From Thioclava sp. GXIMD4216 (GTDB taxonomy: Bacteria; Pseudomonadota; Alphaproteobacteria; Rhodobacterales; Rhodobacteraceae): DNA of 64,000 bases. The notes under the pieces are model-generated. The model had not been told where the DNA came from. It made no database searches and saw nothing but the letters and a program-made list of their open reading frames with translations. Positions 8,673-16,711 of this stretch are shown one piece after another (positions within the stretch are counted from its first letter, which is position 1; each line of letters opens with the position of its first letter). The DNA lies in assembly GCF_037949285.1 (NCBI RefSeq), contig NZ_CP149926.1, positions 1 through 64,000 of the forward strand, written 5' to 3'. The translations under genes and the position numbers were made by a program.

Positions 8673-9539
8673 ATGGACAAGGTGATCGGGGTCATTGGCG
8701 GGTCGGGGCTTTATGACATTGCCGGATTGGAAGACCGTCAATGGCAGAGCATGGACACGCCTTTTGGTACCCCCTCGGACGCGCTGCTGACCGGATGGCT
8801 GGACGGGGTGAAGATGGTGTTCCTGCCCCGCCACGGGCGTGGCCATCGGCATTTGCCAAGCACGGTGAATTACCGCGCGAATATTGCCGCGATGAAGATG
8901 ATGGGCGTGACCGATCTGGTGGCGATGTCTGCGGTCGGCTCGTTGAAAGAAGCCTATGCGCCGGGCGACTTTCTGGTTGTGGACCAATATATCGACCGCA
9001 CCTTCGCGCGCGAGAAGAGCTTTTTCGGCACGGGGCTTGTGGGGCATGTGCCCTTTGCGCATCCGACCTGTCCGCGCCTGTCGGAGATCTGCCTTACGGC
9101 GGGGCAGGAGGTCGGCGGCACCCTGCATATGGGCGGCACCTATGTGGCGATGGAGGGGCCGCAATTTTCCACGCTGGCCGAAAGCCGCCTGTATCGCAGC
9201 TGGGGCGCGGATGTGATCGGCATGACCGGCATGCCAGAGGCAAAGCTGGCCCGCGAGGCCGAGATCTGCTATGCCTGTGTGGCGATGATCACCGATTACG
9301 ACTGCTGGCATCCGGACCATGACGCGGTGGATGTGGCGCAGGTGGTGGCCACAGCGCATGCCAATGCCGAACGGGCACGCGCTCTGGTCGCGGCCCTGCC
9401 CGCCCGCCTGAAAGGGCCGCAAACGGATTGCGCTTCGGGCTGCAACCGTGCATTGGACGGGGCGATCATGACGGCCCCCGACCGTCGCGACCCCGAGATG
9501 ATAGAGAAACTGACATGCGTGGCCGGTCGGGTCCTGTGA
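8673..9539 (+). CDS. mtnP: S-methyl-5'-thioadenosine phosphorylase
   Basis: Splits methylthioadenosine, a by-product of polyamine and N-acyl-homoserine lactone synthesis, with phosphate into adenine and methylthioribose-1-phosphate. The 288 residues fit the trimeric PNP/MTAP family. [11 protein letters not shown] at the N-terminus, [14 protein letters not shown], the adenine-site stretch and the signature [15 protein letters not shown] are all present, as is [12 protein letters not shown]. It lies between the flavin reductase gene and apt, and its product adenine is the substrate of apt 31 bases downstream. Confidence 0.95.
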   Translation: MDKVIGVIGGSGLYDIAGLEDRQWQSMDTPFGTPSDALLTGWLDGVKMVFLPRHGRGHRHLPSTVNYRANIAAMKMMGVTDLVAMSAVGSLKEAYAPGDFLVVDQYIDRTFAREKSFFGTGLVGHVPFAHPTCPRLSEICLTAGQEVGGTLHMGGTYVAMEGPQFSTLAESRLYRSWGADVIGMTGMPEAKLAREAEICYACVAMITDYDCWHPDHDAVDVAQVVATAHANAERARALVAALPARLKGPQTDCASGCNRALDGAIMTAPDRRDPEMIEKLTCVAGRVL

Positions 9540-9570
9540 CCGCCCGCGCAGCGCCCGCAGGGAGACAGCC

Positions 9571-10101
9571 ATGAAAACCGTCAAGGATTACATCCGCACC
9601 ATCGCCGATTTCCCGCATGAGGGGATCCTGTTCCGCGATGTCACCACCCTTTTTGCCGACCCGCGCGGCTTCCGCATGGCCATCGACCAGCTTCTGCACC
9701 CTTGGGCGGGCCAACCCATCGACAAGGTGGTGGGGCTTGAGGCGCGCGGCTTCATTCTGGGCGGGGCGATTGCGCATCAGCTATCGAAAGGCTTTGTGCC
9801 GATCCGCAAGAAAGGCAAGCTGCCGGGCCAGACGATCAGCCAAGCCTACAAGCTGGAATATGGCGAGGCGATCATGGAAATGCACGAAGACGCCATCCAG
9901 CCGGGCGAGCGTGTGTTGATCGTCGATGACCTTCTGGCGACGGGCGGCACCTGCGAAGCCGGACTCAAGCTGGTCGAGAAACTGGGCGGCAAGATTGTCG
10001 GCTGCTCGTTCATCGTGGACCTGCCCGAACTGGGCGGGCGCAAGAAGCTGGAAGCGATGGGCCAGAACGTTCAGGTGCTCTGCGAGTTCGAGGGGCTCTG
10101 A
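9571..10101 (+). CDS. apt: Adenine phosphoribosyltransferase
   Basis: Converts adenine and PRPP to AMP in the cytosol. The 176 residues are standard for Apt. The PRPP-binding motif [13 protein letters not shown] (about residues 114-126) and the early [14 protein letters not shown] segment are diagnostic. GGGAGACAGCC precedes the ATG. With mtnP it makes a compact adenine-recovery route. No terminator follows directly; the next strong plus-strand terminator is 250 bases downstream at 10351. Confidence 0.97.
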   Translation: MKTVKDYIRTIADFPHEGILFRDVTTLFADPRGFRMAIDQLLHPWAGQPIDKVVGLEARGFILGGAIAHQLSKGFVPIRKKGKLPGQTISQAYKLEYGEAIMEMHEDAIQPGERVLIVDDLLATGGTCEAGLKLVEKLGGKIVGCSFIVDLPELGGRKKLEAMGQNVQVLCEFEGL

Positions 10102-10350
10102 CACCTGCGCCCTTTCGGACCAGCCCCTTTCGTAGCCGGTCCGAAGCCCTCCTGCCCGAGCGCCCATATGGGCCACAGGGATGACACCGGAACGCAAACA
10201 AAGCCTTATGGACAGATGCCATACCGGACACAACAAACAATAGAACCCTGCGCCGCTGCCGGATATCCGCTAACCTTTTGGCAGGATTCCATATGCTAGA
10301 ACCAAGGCGCAGACTGGTTCTGCTGCTTGCAAACACGTGAACCGTTGCAC
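10102..10350 (+). other. Non-coding stretch downstream of apt; possible small RNA or long 3' UTR
   Basis: No convincing open reading frame lies between apt and the terminator at 10351. The last 100 bases contain several short complementary segments (for example GAACCA at 10299-10304 and TGGTTC at 10315-10320) that would fold ahead of the terminator. I could not find a convincing -35/-10 pair, so an independent transcript is only a possibility. Confidence 0.35.
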
Positions 10351-10390
10351 AGCGCCTCGCCTCCACCCCAAGGGCGAGGCGCTTTCTTTT
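10351..10390 (+). terminator. Strong rho-independent terminator
   Basis: An 11 bp perfect stem, AGCGCCTCGCC (10351-10361) with GGCGAGGCGCT (10373-10383), an 11-base C-rich loop, and the tail TTCTTTT on the plus strand. Read on the minus strand, where it would follow the GlcD-type gene, it has no T-run. It therefore belongs chiefly to a plus-strand transcript. Confidence 0.85.
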
Positions 10391-10399
10391 GGCCGTGCC

Positions 10400-11800
10400 T
10401 CAGTTGGCGGGTAGCACCGCACCGGGATTCATGATGCCCTTCGGGTCCAGCGCCGCTTTGACCGCGCGCATCACAGCCAGCTTGCCCGCATCGCCATAAC
10501 GTTCCAGATCGCCGGTTTTGATCCGCCCGATCCCGTGCTCGGCAGAAACCGAGCCGCCGAAGCGGTTGACCACCTCGTAGACGCAATCCTTTACCGCCGT
10601 TTTCATGCTCTCGTAATCGGCGCGGGTTTTCCCCGCCGCCGGAAACGCGTTGTAATGCAGGTTACCATCACCCACATGGCCAAAGCAGTTCACACGGACA
10701 TCGCCCAATTCGGCCAGAGCCTCGCCCGCCGCCTTGATAAAGGCCGGAAGCGAGGGCAGCGGCACCGAGACATCATGGCTGGAGATCGAGCCGATGCGCT
10801 TGTTCGCCTCGGGGATATTCTCGCGCAGCGCCCACATATCCATACGTTGCTGGCCCGATTGCGCGATCACCCCGTCGCTGACCAGATCGCCTGCCGCCTC
10901 GAACAGCCCCGCAAGCGCCTCTTCGGCCTCCATCCCCGCAGGCAGCCCGATCTCGCAGAGCACCATCCAGTGGGGGGCCTCGGGGAACGGCATATGAACC
11001 TCGGGGCCGACCTGCGCCAGAAATTCCAGCCCCTGCCGCCCGATTAGTTCAAAGGCAGAGACACAGCCCGCCATCCGCGCCTCGGCCAGTTCCAGAAGCT
11101 CCAAAGCGGCCTCGGGGCTGGGCACCACGAAAAACGCGGTGCCGACCTCGGAGGGGCGCGGGAACAGACGCAGGCTGGCCGCGGTGATCACCCCCAGACT
11201 GCCTTCCGAGCCGATCATCAGATCCTTGATGTCATAGCCCGTGTTGTCCTTGCGCAGACGCTTCAGGCCAGACACGATGGTGCCATCGGCCAGCACGGCC
11301 TCGACCCCCAGACAGAGTTCACGCGTATTGCCATAGCGCAGCACATTGACCCCGCCCGCATTGGTCGCCAGACAGCCGCCGATACGGGCCGTCCCCTGCG
11401 AGGCCAGCGACAGCGGGAACAGGCGCCCGCGCTCTTCGGCCGCGTCCTGCACCTGCGCCAGCGTCAGCCCTGCCTCGACGATCATCGTATGGGCATCGGC
11501 ATCGCGGATACGGGTCATCTTTTCAAGGCTGAGGATCAGCGGGCGGGTCTCTCCGGGCATGATCTGACCTGACACCAGCCCCGTGCCACCGCCATAAGGC
11601 ACCACCGGCACCCCCTCTTGATGGCAGAGTTTCAAGATCTGCGAGACAGCTTCGGTGCTTTCGGGACGCGCCAGAAGACCGCCCTGCCCGAACCAGCGTC
11701 CGCGAGGTTCTTCCAGATAGCGCGGTTCGGCCTCGGATAGCGCAAGATCCGGCAGCAGGTCGGACAGCTCTTGGCGGAAGGCATCATCGGCAGAACGCAT
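10400..11800 (-). CDS. FAD-binding 2-hydroxyacid oxidoreductase (GlcD/D-lactate or D-2-hydroxyglutarate dehydrogenase type)
   Basis: 466 residues of the VAO/PCMH flavoprotein family with the FAD-oxidase C-terminal domain. VVPYGGGTGLVSGQ near residues 66-79 and MIGSEGSLGVITAASLRLFP line the FAD site; the C-terminal FGHVGDGNLHYN and SAEHGIG carry metal and substrate residues. Members oxidise D-lactate, glycolate or D-2-hydroxyglutarate and pass electrons to an acceptor. glcE/glcF-like partners are absent, favouring a single-subunit D-2-hydroxyacid dehydrogenase over glycolate oxidase. AAAGGAAATT precedes the ATG. The GNAT gene upstream ends only 20 bases away, so it probably closes the thrC operon. 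Confidence 0.85.
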   Translation of the reverse strand: MRSADDAFRQELSDLLPDLALSEAEPRYLEEPRGRWFGQGGLLARPESTEAVSQILKLCHQEGVPVVPYGGGTGLVSGQIMPGETRPLILSLEKMTRIRDADAHTMIVEAGLTLAQVQDAAEERGRLFPLSLASQGTARIGGCLATNAGGVNVLRYGNTRELCLGVEAVLADGTIVSGLKRLRKDNTGYDIKDLMIGSEGSLGVITAASLRLFPRPSEVGTAFFVVPSPEAALELLELAEARMAGCVSAFELIGRQGLEFLAQVGPEVHMPFPEAPHWMVLCEIGLPAGMEAEEALAGLFEAAGDLVSDGVIAQSGQQRMDMWALRENIPEANKRIGSISSHDVSVPLPSLPAFIKAAGEALAELGDVRVNCFGHVGDGNLHYNAFPAAGKTRADYESMKTAVKDCVYEVVNRFGGSVSAEHGIGRIKTGDLERYGDAGKLAVMRAVKAALDPKGIMNPGAVLPAN

Positions 11801-11820
11801 GGAATTTCCTTTATAGAATG

Positions 11821-12405
11821 TCAGCCTACATCCGTGCGGCCCCGACGGTCGGGCCGCAGGTTGGAATAGAGCACATGATTGCGCCAGCGCCCGTTGATTT
11901 GCAAATAGGCCTGCGCCACACCTTCATATTTGAAACCGGATTTTTCCAGCACCCCGCGCGAGGCTGCATTTTCCGGCAGACAGGCCGCCTCGATCCGGCT
12001 GAGGTCAAGGATGGCGAAGGCATAATCGACCACACCATTGATCGCTTCGCGCATATAGCCTTGGCGGGCATAGCGTTCGCCCACCCAATAGCCGATGGTC
12101 CCCGACTGCGCGGGGCCACGGCGGATATTGTCCAAGGTGATCGCCCCCACCACTCGGCTATTATCGCGACGGATGAGGAAGAAGGGCAAGGCGGTGCCTG
12201 CGGCCTCCGCCCGCGCCGACCAATAGACCCGATTGGCAAAGGCCTTGCGCGAAAGATGGTCCTGCGACCATAGCGGCTCCCATTGGGTCAGGAAGTCGCG
12301 GCTTTCCTCGCGCAGGCTGGCCCAGTCGCGATAGTCGGAATGTTGCGGCAGGCGAAGCGTCAGCCGATCGGTTTCCACCTTCGGTTTCCGGCGACGCGTC
12401 AGCAT
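11821..12405 (-). CDS. RimJ/RimL-type GNAT N-acetyltransferase
   Basis: 194 residues of the RimJ/RimL class, whose known members acetylate ribosomal protein N-termini or small molecules. LTLRLPQHSDYRDWASLRE opens the fold, GTIGYWVGERYARQGYMREA supplies the acetyl-CoA loop, and the ending LPENAASRGVLEKSGFKYEG is the classic RimJ-like C-terminal signature. Its ATG overlaps the stop of the M16 peptidase gene by one base (TGATG), so translation is probably coupled. The GlcD-type gene follows after 20 bases. Confidence 0.88.
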   Translation of the reverse strand: MLTRRRKPKVETDRLTLRLPQHSDYRDWASLREESRDFLTQWEPLWSQDHLSRKAFANRVYWSARAEAAGTALPFFLIRRDNSRVVGAITLDNIRRGPAQSGTIGYWVGERYARQGYMREAINGVVDYAFAILDLSRIEAACLPENAASRGVLEKSGFKYEGVAQAYLQINGRWRNHVLYSNLRPDRRGRTDVG

Positions 12406-13664
12406 CAGGCAGCAAGCCTCCGCCGCAGTTCCTCCAGATCGGGCGCGCGATCCACCGGACCGTAAAGCGCAAGCGCGGAATTGGGCGCGTCAATCAGCTT
12501 GCCGGCATAGGCACGCACGGCGTCCACCGTGACGCCATCGATACGGGCCGCTGTTTCTTCGAGGTCCGGCACGCGGCCCCAGACTGCGAGATTTCGCGCC
12601 ATACGTTCGGCACGGCTGGAGGGGCTTTCCAGCCCCATCAGCATCCCCGCCTTGATCTGGGCACGCGCACGGGCGATCTCGACTTCCGACATATCCTCGG
12701 CGGCGCGTTTGAGCTCATCCACCGTCAGTGTGGAGAGTTGCGCGACCTCTTCGGCCGACGTGCCCGCATAGATCGTCATCATGCCCGTGTCCTCATAGGC
12801 ACCGGCCTGAGAGAAGATCGTGTAGCACAGGCCCTTCTCTTCACGGATCTTCTGGAACAAGCGCGAGGACATGCCACCACCAAGCGCCGTCGCATAGACC
12901 TGCGCTGCGTAAAGATCGGTCGAGCGGTAGCTCGGACCTTCAAAGGCCAGCGCGAAATGCGCCTGTTCGAGATCTTTCGACTTGCGGTATTCGGCGCCCT
13001 TCCAGCTTGCGGGCTGGATCAGCGCATTCTTGCGCGGAACCATATGGCCGAAGATCGTCTCGGCCTGTTTGACGATAGCGTCATGATCCACATCGCCTGC
13101 AGCCGAAAGGATCATCTGGCCGGGGCCGTAATGCTCGGCGACAAAGCCAGCAAGGTCGCTTTGCCCGAAGTTTGCGACCTTCTCTGCCGGACCAAGGATG
13201 GTGCGACCGATGGCCTGATCAGGATAGGCGGCCTCTTGCAGCCAGTCGAAGATGATATCATCGGGCGTGTCCAGCGACTGTCCGATCTCTTGCAGGATCA
13301 CGCCGCGCTCGACCTCGATCTCGCGCTGATCAAAGACGGGGTTCATCAGGATATCCCCGATGACATCCAGTGCCAGCGGCACATCATTGCCCAGAACGCG
13401 CGCGTAATAGGCGGTCACCTCGCGCGAGGTATAGGCGTTGATATAGCCGCCCACATCTTCGATCGCTTCGGCAATCTGCAAGGCCGACCGCGAGGTCGTG
13501 CCCTTGAATGCCATATGTTCAAGGAAGTGCGCAATGCCATTCTGTTCGGGCCGCTCATGGCGCCCGCCCGCATTGACCCAGATGCCGATGGCCGCCGATG
13601 CCATCGAGGGCATCCGCTCGGTCACGACACGCAGGCCGTTGGAAAGAGTCGAGGTCTGGATCAT
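12405..13664 (-). CDS. M16 family zinc peptidase (processing-peptidase-like)
   Basis: 419 residues, the size of a single M16B subunit. The inverted zinc motif HxxEH is HFLEH at 46-50, followed by MAFKGT, and the downstream segment VERGVILQEI holds the third ligand. Family members resemble mitochondrial processing peptidase and bacterial PqqL/YmxG; the native substrate here is unknown. Because HFLEH is intact, the subunit should be catalytic. Its ATG overlaps the thrC stop by four bases (ATGA), and its own stop overlaps the next start. The thrC-M16 pairing is common in Rhodobacteraceae. Confidence 0.93.
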   Translation of the reverse strand: MIQTSTLSNGLRVVTERMPSMASAAIGIWVNAGGRHERPEQNGIAHFLEHMAFKGTTSRSALQIAEAIEDVGGYINAYTSREVTAYYARVLGNDVPLALDVIGDILMNPVFDQREIEVERGVILQEIGQSLDTPDDIIFDWLQEAAYPDQAIGRTILGPAEKVANFGQSDLAGFVAEHYGPGQMILSAAGDVDHDAIVKQAETIFGHMVPRKNALIQPASWKGAEYRKSKDLEQAHFALAFEGPSYRSTDLYAAQVYATALGGGMSSRLFQKIREEKGLCYTIFSQAGAYEDTGMMTIYAGTSAEEVAQLSTLTVDELKRAAEDMSEVEIARARAQIKAGMLMGLESPSSRAERMARNLAVWGRVPDLEETAARIDGVTVDAVRAYAGKLIDAPNSALALYGPVDRAPDLEELRRRLAA

Positions 13665-15058
13665 GCGCGGCGCTCTTTACGGATCAGGGCCTCAAGTTCG
13701 GCCAGATCATTGGGGACGCGGGTCACGCGCTCTTCGCGGTCGAACAGATCGGCCATACGCGGCGGAAGATCGGGATGCACCCCAGACGCCTCATTCACAG
13801 CGGCGGGGAATTTGGCCGGATGCGCGGTGGCCAGCGTGATCATAGGCGTTGCCGGATCACGGGTGATCGCATCATTGGCCACACCCACGCCCACGGCGGA
13901 ATGCGGGCACAGCAGCTCGCCCGTGGTTTTCAGCGTCTTGGCAATAATCTCCAGCGTGCGGCCCTCACCGACCGAGCCGCTGTCGTAATGTTCCAGCAGA
14001 GCCCCCATCGCGTTTTTCGACACGGTGAAGGAGCCTTGGGTCTTCAGTTCGTCCATCAACGCGCTGACGGCGGCGCCGTCACGGCCATAGGCCCAGAACA
14101 GCGCACGCTCGAAGTTCGACGACACCTCGATATCCATCGACGGGCTCATCGAGGGTTTCACACCACGTTTGGTGTAATCGCCTGCCTTGATGCAGCGGTC
14201 GAGAATATCGTTCTGGTTGGTCGCGATCACCAGACGGTCGATCGGCAGCCCCATTTCCTTGGCAAGGAAGCCCGCGAAAATATCACCGAAATTGCCGGTC
14301 GGCACGGTGAAGGACACCTTGCGATGCGGCGCCCCCACAGCCACGGCCGAGGTGAAATAATAGACGATCTGCGCCAGAACACGGGCGAAGTTGATCGAAT
14401 TCACACCCGCCAGACCGACTTCATCGCGGAAGGTGAAATCGTTGAACATATCCTTCAGCTTGGCTTGGCAATCGTCAAAATCACCTTCAAGCGCCAGCGC
14501 ATGGACATTGCCTTCGATGGGCGTGGTCATCTGGCGGCGCTGCACCTCGGACACGCGGCCATGCGGGAAGAGGATGAAGACATCCACATTCTCCAGCCCG
14601 CGGAAGGCCTCGATCGCGGCCGAACCGGTATCACCCGAGGTTGCGCCCACGATAGTGACCTTGCGGTTCTGTTTCGCCAGCTCGATCTGGAACAGCTGGC
14701 CGATCACCTGCATCGCGAAATCCTTGAACGCGAGCGTCGGGCCGTGGAACAGTTCCAAGAGGAAATGGTTCGGCGCCAGCTGTTTGAGCGGCGCGCGAGC
14801 CACATGGCCGAAACCGGCATAGGCGCGGGTGATGGCCCCCTTCAGCTCTTCGTCGGAGAAGGTCTCGGCGGTGAAGGGCTTCATCACGCGGAAGGCGACT
14901 TCCTCATAAGACAGACCGGCCATCGCGGCGATCTCGTCTGTGGTGAATTGCGGCACCGTCTCGGGCACATAGAGCCCGCCGTCGCGGGCCAGACCCGTCA
15001 ACATTGCTTCGCCAAAGCTCAGAGCCGGGGCCTGTCCCCGGGTCGAAATATAACGCAT
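13661..15058 (-). CDS. thrC: Threonine synthase
   Basis: PLP enzyme converting O-phosphohomoserine to threonine, the last step of threonine synthesis. The 465 residues start MRYISTRGQAP at 15058; this ATG has GAAGGA upstream, whereas the longer frame adds a non-conserved N-terminus. The PLP lysine lies in GPTLAFKDFAMQ (about residue 110), phosphate binding uses VGATSGDTGSAAIEA, and TVPTGNFGDIFAG is the substrate region. Together with lysC in this window it belongs to the aspartate family pathway. It is translationally coupled to the M16 gene. Confidence 0.97.
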   Translation of the reverse strand: MRYISTRGQAPALSFGEAMLTGLARDGGLYVPETVPQFTTDEIAAMAGLSYEEVAFRVMKPFTAETFSDEELKGAITRAYAGFGHVARAPLKQLAPNHFLLELFHGPTLAFKDFAMQVIGQLFQIELAKQNRKVTIVGATSGDTGSAAIEAFRGLENVDVFILFPHGRVSEVQRRQMTTPIEGNVHALALEGDFDDCQAKLKDMFNDFTFRDEVGLAGVNSINFARVLAQIVYYFTSAVAVGAPHRKVSFTVPTGNFGDIFAGFLAKEMGLPIDRLVIATNQNDILDRCIKAGDYTKRGVKPSMSPSMDIEVSSNFERALFWAYGRDGAAVSALMDELKTQGSFTVSKNAMGALLEHYDSGSVGEGRTLEIIAKTLKTTGELLCPHSAVGVGVANDAITRDPATPMITLATAHPAKFPAAVNEASGVHPDLPPRMADLFDREERVTRVPNDLAELEALIRKERRA

Positions 15059-15171
15059 GGTCGGTCCTTCGGTTCGTCGGGGTCTGATACGCCAATGCCG
15101 GGGCGGTGTCATCCCTGACAACGCATCTCCCCCAGAAATCGGCATAACCTGCGGCAGAAAAGCCCGAAGGT

Positions 15172-15336
15172 CTAGCGTGTCTGGGCAGAGATGGGGGCGT
15201 TTGCGGCCTCTGTCTGGGCGGAAAGCTTGACCACGGTCAGCCCGAAGACAAGCAGGCAGAACACGGCCAATGTCAGCCCCAGCCCCTTATTGCGCGACGC
15301 ACGGGCCAGATGCATAGGATAGATGCGACGGCTCAT
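15172..15336 (-). CDS. CoxF-like small membrane protein (cytochrome oxidase assembly associated)
   Basis: 54 residues with one membrane span (about 20-38, LTLAVFCLLVFGLTVVKL) behind a basic N-terminus, giving an expected N-in orientation. Its ATG at 15336 overlaps the ctaB stop by four bases (ATGA), which fixes the start and argues that it is real. Small proteins with the pattern LTLxxFxxLVFxLTVVK follow ctaB in the oxidase operons of Rhodobacteraceae and are annotated as oxidase assembly factors. Here the usual neighbours ctaG, ctaE and surf1 are missing and thrC comes next after 113 bases. Confidence 0.75.
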   Translation of the reverse strand: MSRRIYPMHLARASRNKGLGLTLAVFCLLVFGLTVVKLSAQTEAANAPISAQTR

Positions 15337-16304
15337 GACCACAGGAAGCCCAGATCGAAGCTCTGCGCGAAGCTGGCATAGGCGGGCCAAAGATGCAGCG
15401 CCTTTTCCACCAAGAGCGCCCCGAAATGCAGCGCCAGATACAGCAGCGAGAAATAGAAGTAGCGTTTTTCAAAACGGTATTTCTCGGCCTCGGCAGTCTC
15501 TTCGGCACGGCGCCAGATCACCCAGCCGCCGTGGATGAAGACCGCATTCAGCACCAGCGCCGTGGCCAGATAGACCGGCCCGCCAATCGAGGTCACGCCC
15601 AGCCCGATGGCCACCGGCGCAAGGATCAGCGCATAGGCAAGGATATGGCGGCGGGTCACCTTGCGACCATGTGTCACGGTCAGCATCGGCACTTTCGCCG
15701 CCGAATAGTCGCTTTTCATGAACAGCGCGAGCGCCCAGAAATGCGGCGGCGTCCACAGGAAGATCAGCAGGAACATCGCCACTGATTCGACAGAAACGCC
15801 CCCTGTAGCCACAGCCCAGCCGATCATGGGCGGGAAGGCCCCTGCCGCCCCGCCGATCACGATATTCTGCGGCGTCGAGCGTTTCAGCCACATCGTATAG
15901 ACGATGACATAGAAGAAGATCGTGAAGGCCAGAAACAGCCCCGAAAACACATTCGAGGCCAGCGCCAGCATGACACAGGAGATCACCGAAAGCGCCAGAC
16001 CGAAGCCCAAAGCCTCGGTTTCGCTGAGACGGCCTGCGGGAATCGGGCGGCTTTGGGTGCGCTTCATGATGCGGTCGATATCGGCATCATACCACATGTT
16101 CAGCGCCCCCGAGGCACCACCCCCCAAGGCGATGAAAAGAATGGATATAAATCCAACCAGAGGGTGCACCGGCACGGGTGCCACAACCAGCCCCACGAAG
16201 GCGGTAAAGACAACCAAAGACATCACACGCGGCTTTAGCAGCGCCACGAAATCGTTGAACTGCGCATCTTGGCCTTGCGGTTTCACATAGCTGATATCGC
16301 TCAT
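15333..16304 (-). CDS. ctaB: Protoheme IX farnesyltransferase (heme O synthase)
   Basis: Transfers a farnesyl group to heme B, giving heme O for haem-copper oxidases. 323 residues with the polytopic UbiA-type fold. The first Asp-rich motif is NMWYDADIDRIMKRT with RPIPAGRLS after it; the second conserved region is FLWTPPHFWALALFMKSDYSAAKVPML. The start MSDISYVK at 16304 has GGAAGG upstream. It leads the minus-strand run ctaB, coxF-like, thrC, M16, GNAT. Normally ctaC lies upstream and ctaG-ctaE downstream; neither is present. Confidence 0.96.
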   Translation of the reverse strand: MSDISYVKPQGQDAQFNDFVALLKPRVMSLVVFTAFVGLVVAPVPVHPLVGFISILFIALGGGASGALNMWYDADIDRIMKRTQSRPIPAGRLSETEALGFGLALSVISCVMLALASNVFSGLFLAFTIFFYVIVYTMWLKRSTPQNIVIGGAAGAFPPMIGWAVATGGVSVESVAMFLLIFLWTPPHFWALALFMKSDYSAAKVPMLTVTHGRKVTRRHILAYALILAPVAIGLGVTSIGGPVYLATALVLNAVFIHGGWVIWRRAEETAEAEKYRFEKRYFYFSLLYLALHFGALLVEKALHLWPAYASFAQSFDLGFLWS

Positions 16305-16711
16305 ACGTGCCTTCCGGTTCGTCTTTCCTGAAACTGTGCGCCGCAGCCTCTGGCATGGCCCCGCCGTGCAGCTATTGTCGTTGTCCAGCCCTATCCGCAG
16401 ATCCCCTGCCGCGCCCAGACACCTCGCCGGCACAAAGAGCCGGAAAATAGCGGGACGGATCTGCCTGATCCGGCTGAAACAGCGCCTGATTAGCCGCAAG
16501 CGGATCACAGGTCTACCGGCCGGATACACCTAATATTGATACTGCGCCATATCTTTACATTTTCCCAGCGCGGTCCGCATCGCCCGCCGCGCCGGAATTT
16601 GCACGCGGATCGCACAGGAATTGCCGACAAAACTTGTATCAGCGCGCATGACAGGACATATCCGTTGGGAAGAACCGCGACCATAGGCGCGCAACGAAGG
16701 AAGGACACCGG
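16305..16711. other. Divergent intergenic region between ctaB and tldD
   Basis: About 400 bases with no supported gene. In related genomes the oxidase subunit II gene usually sits around here. I see no recognisable remnant of it, though an eroded one would be hard to spot by eye. The region must hold promoters for both flanking genes. The part nearest tldD is AT-richer around 16540-16560, but no clear -35/-10 pair stands out. Confidence 0.5.

Noticed and set aside
10278..10297. TTGGCA and TATGCT as a sigma-70 promoter for the candidate small RNA
   Set aside because: The spacing is only eight bases, far too short for a sigma-70 promoter.
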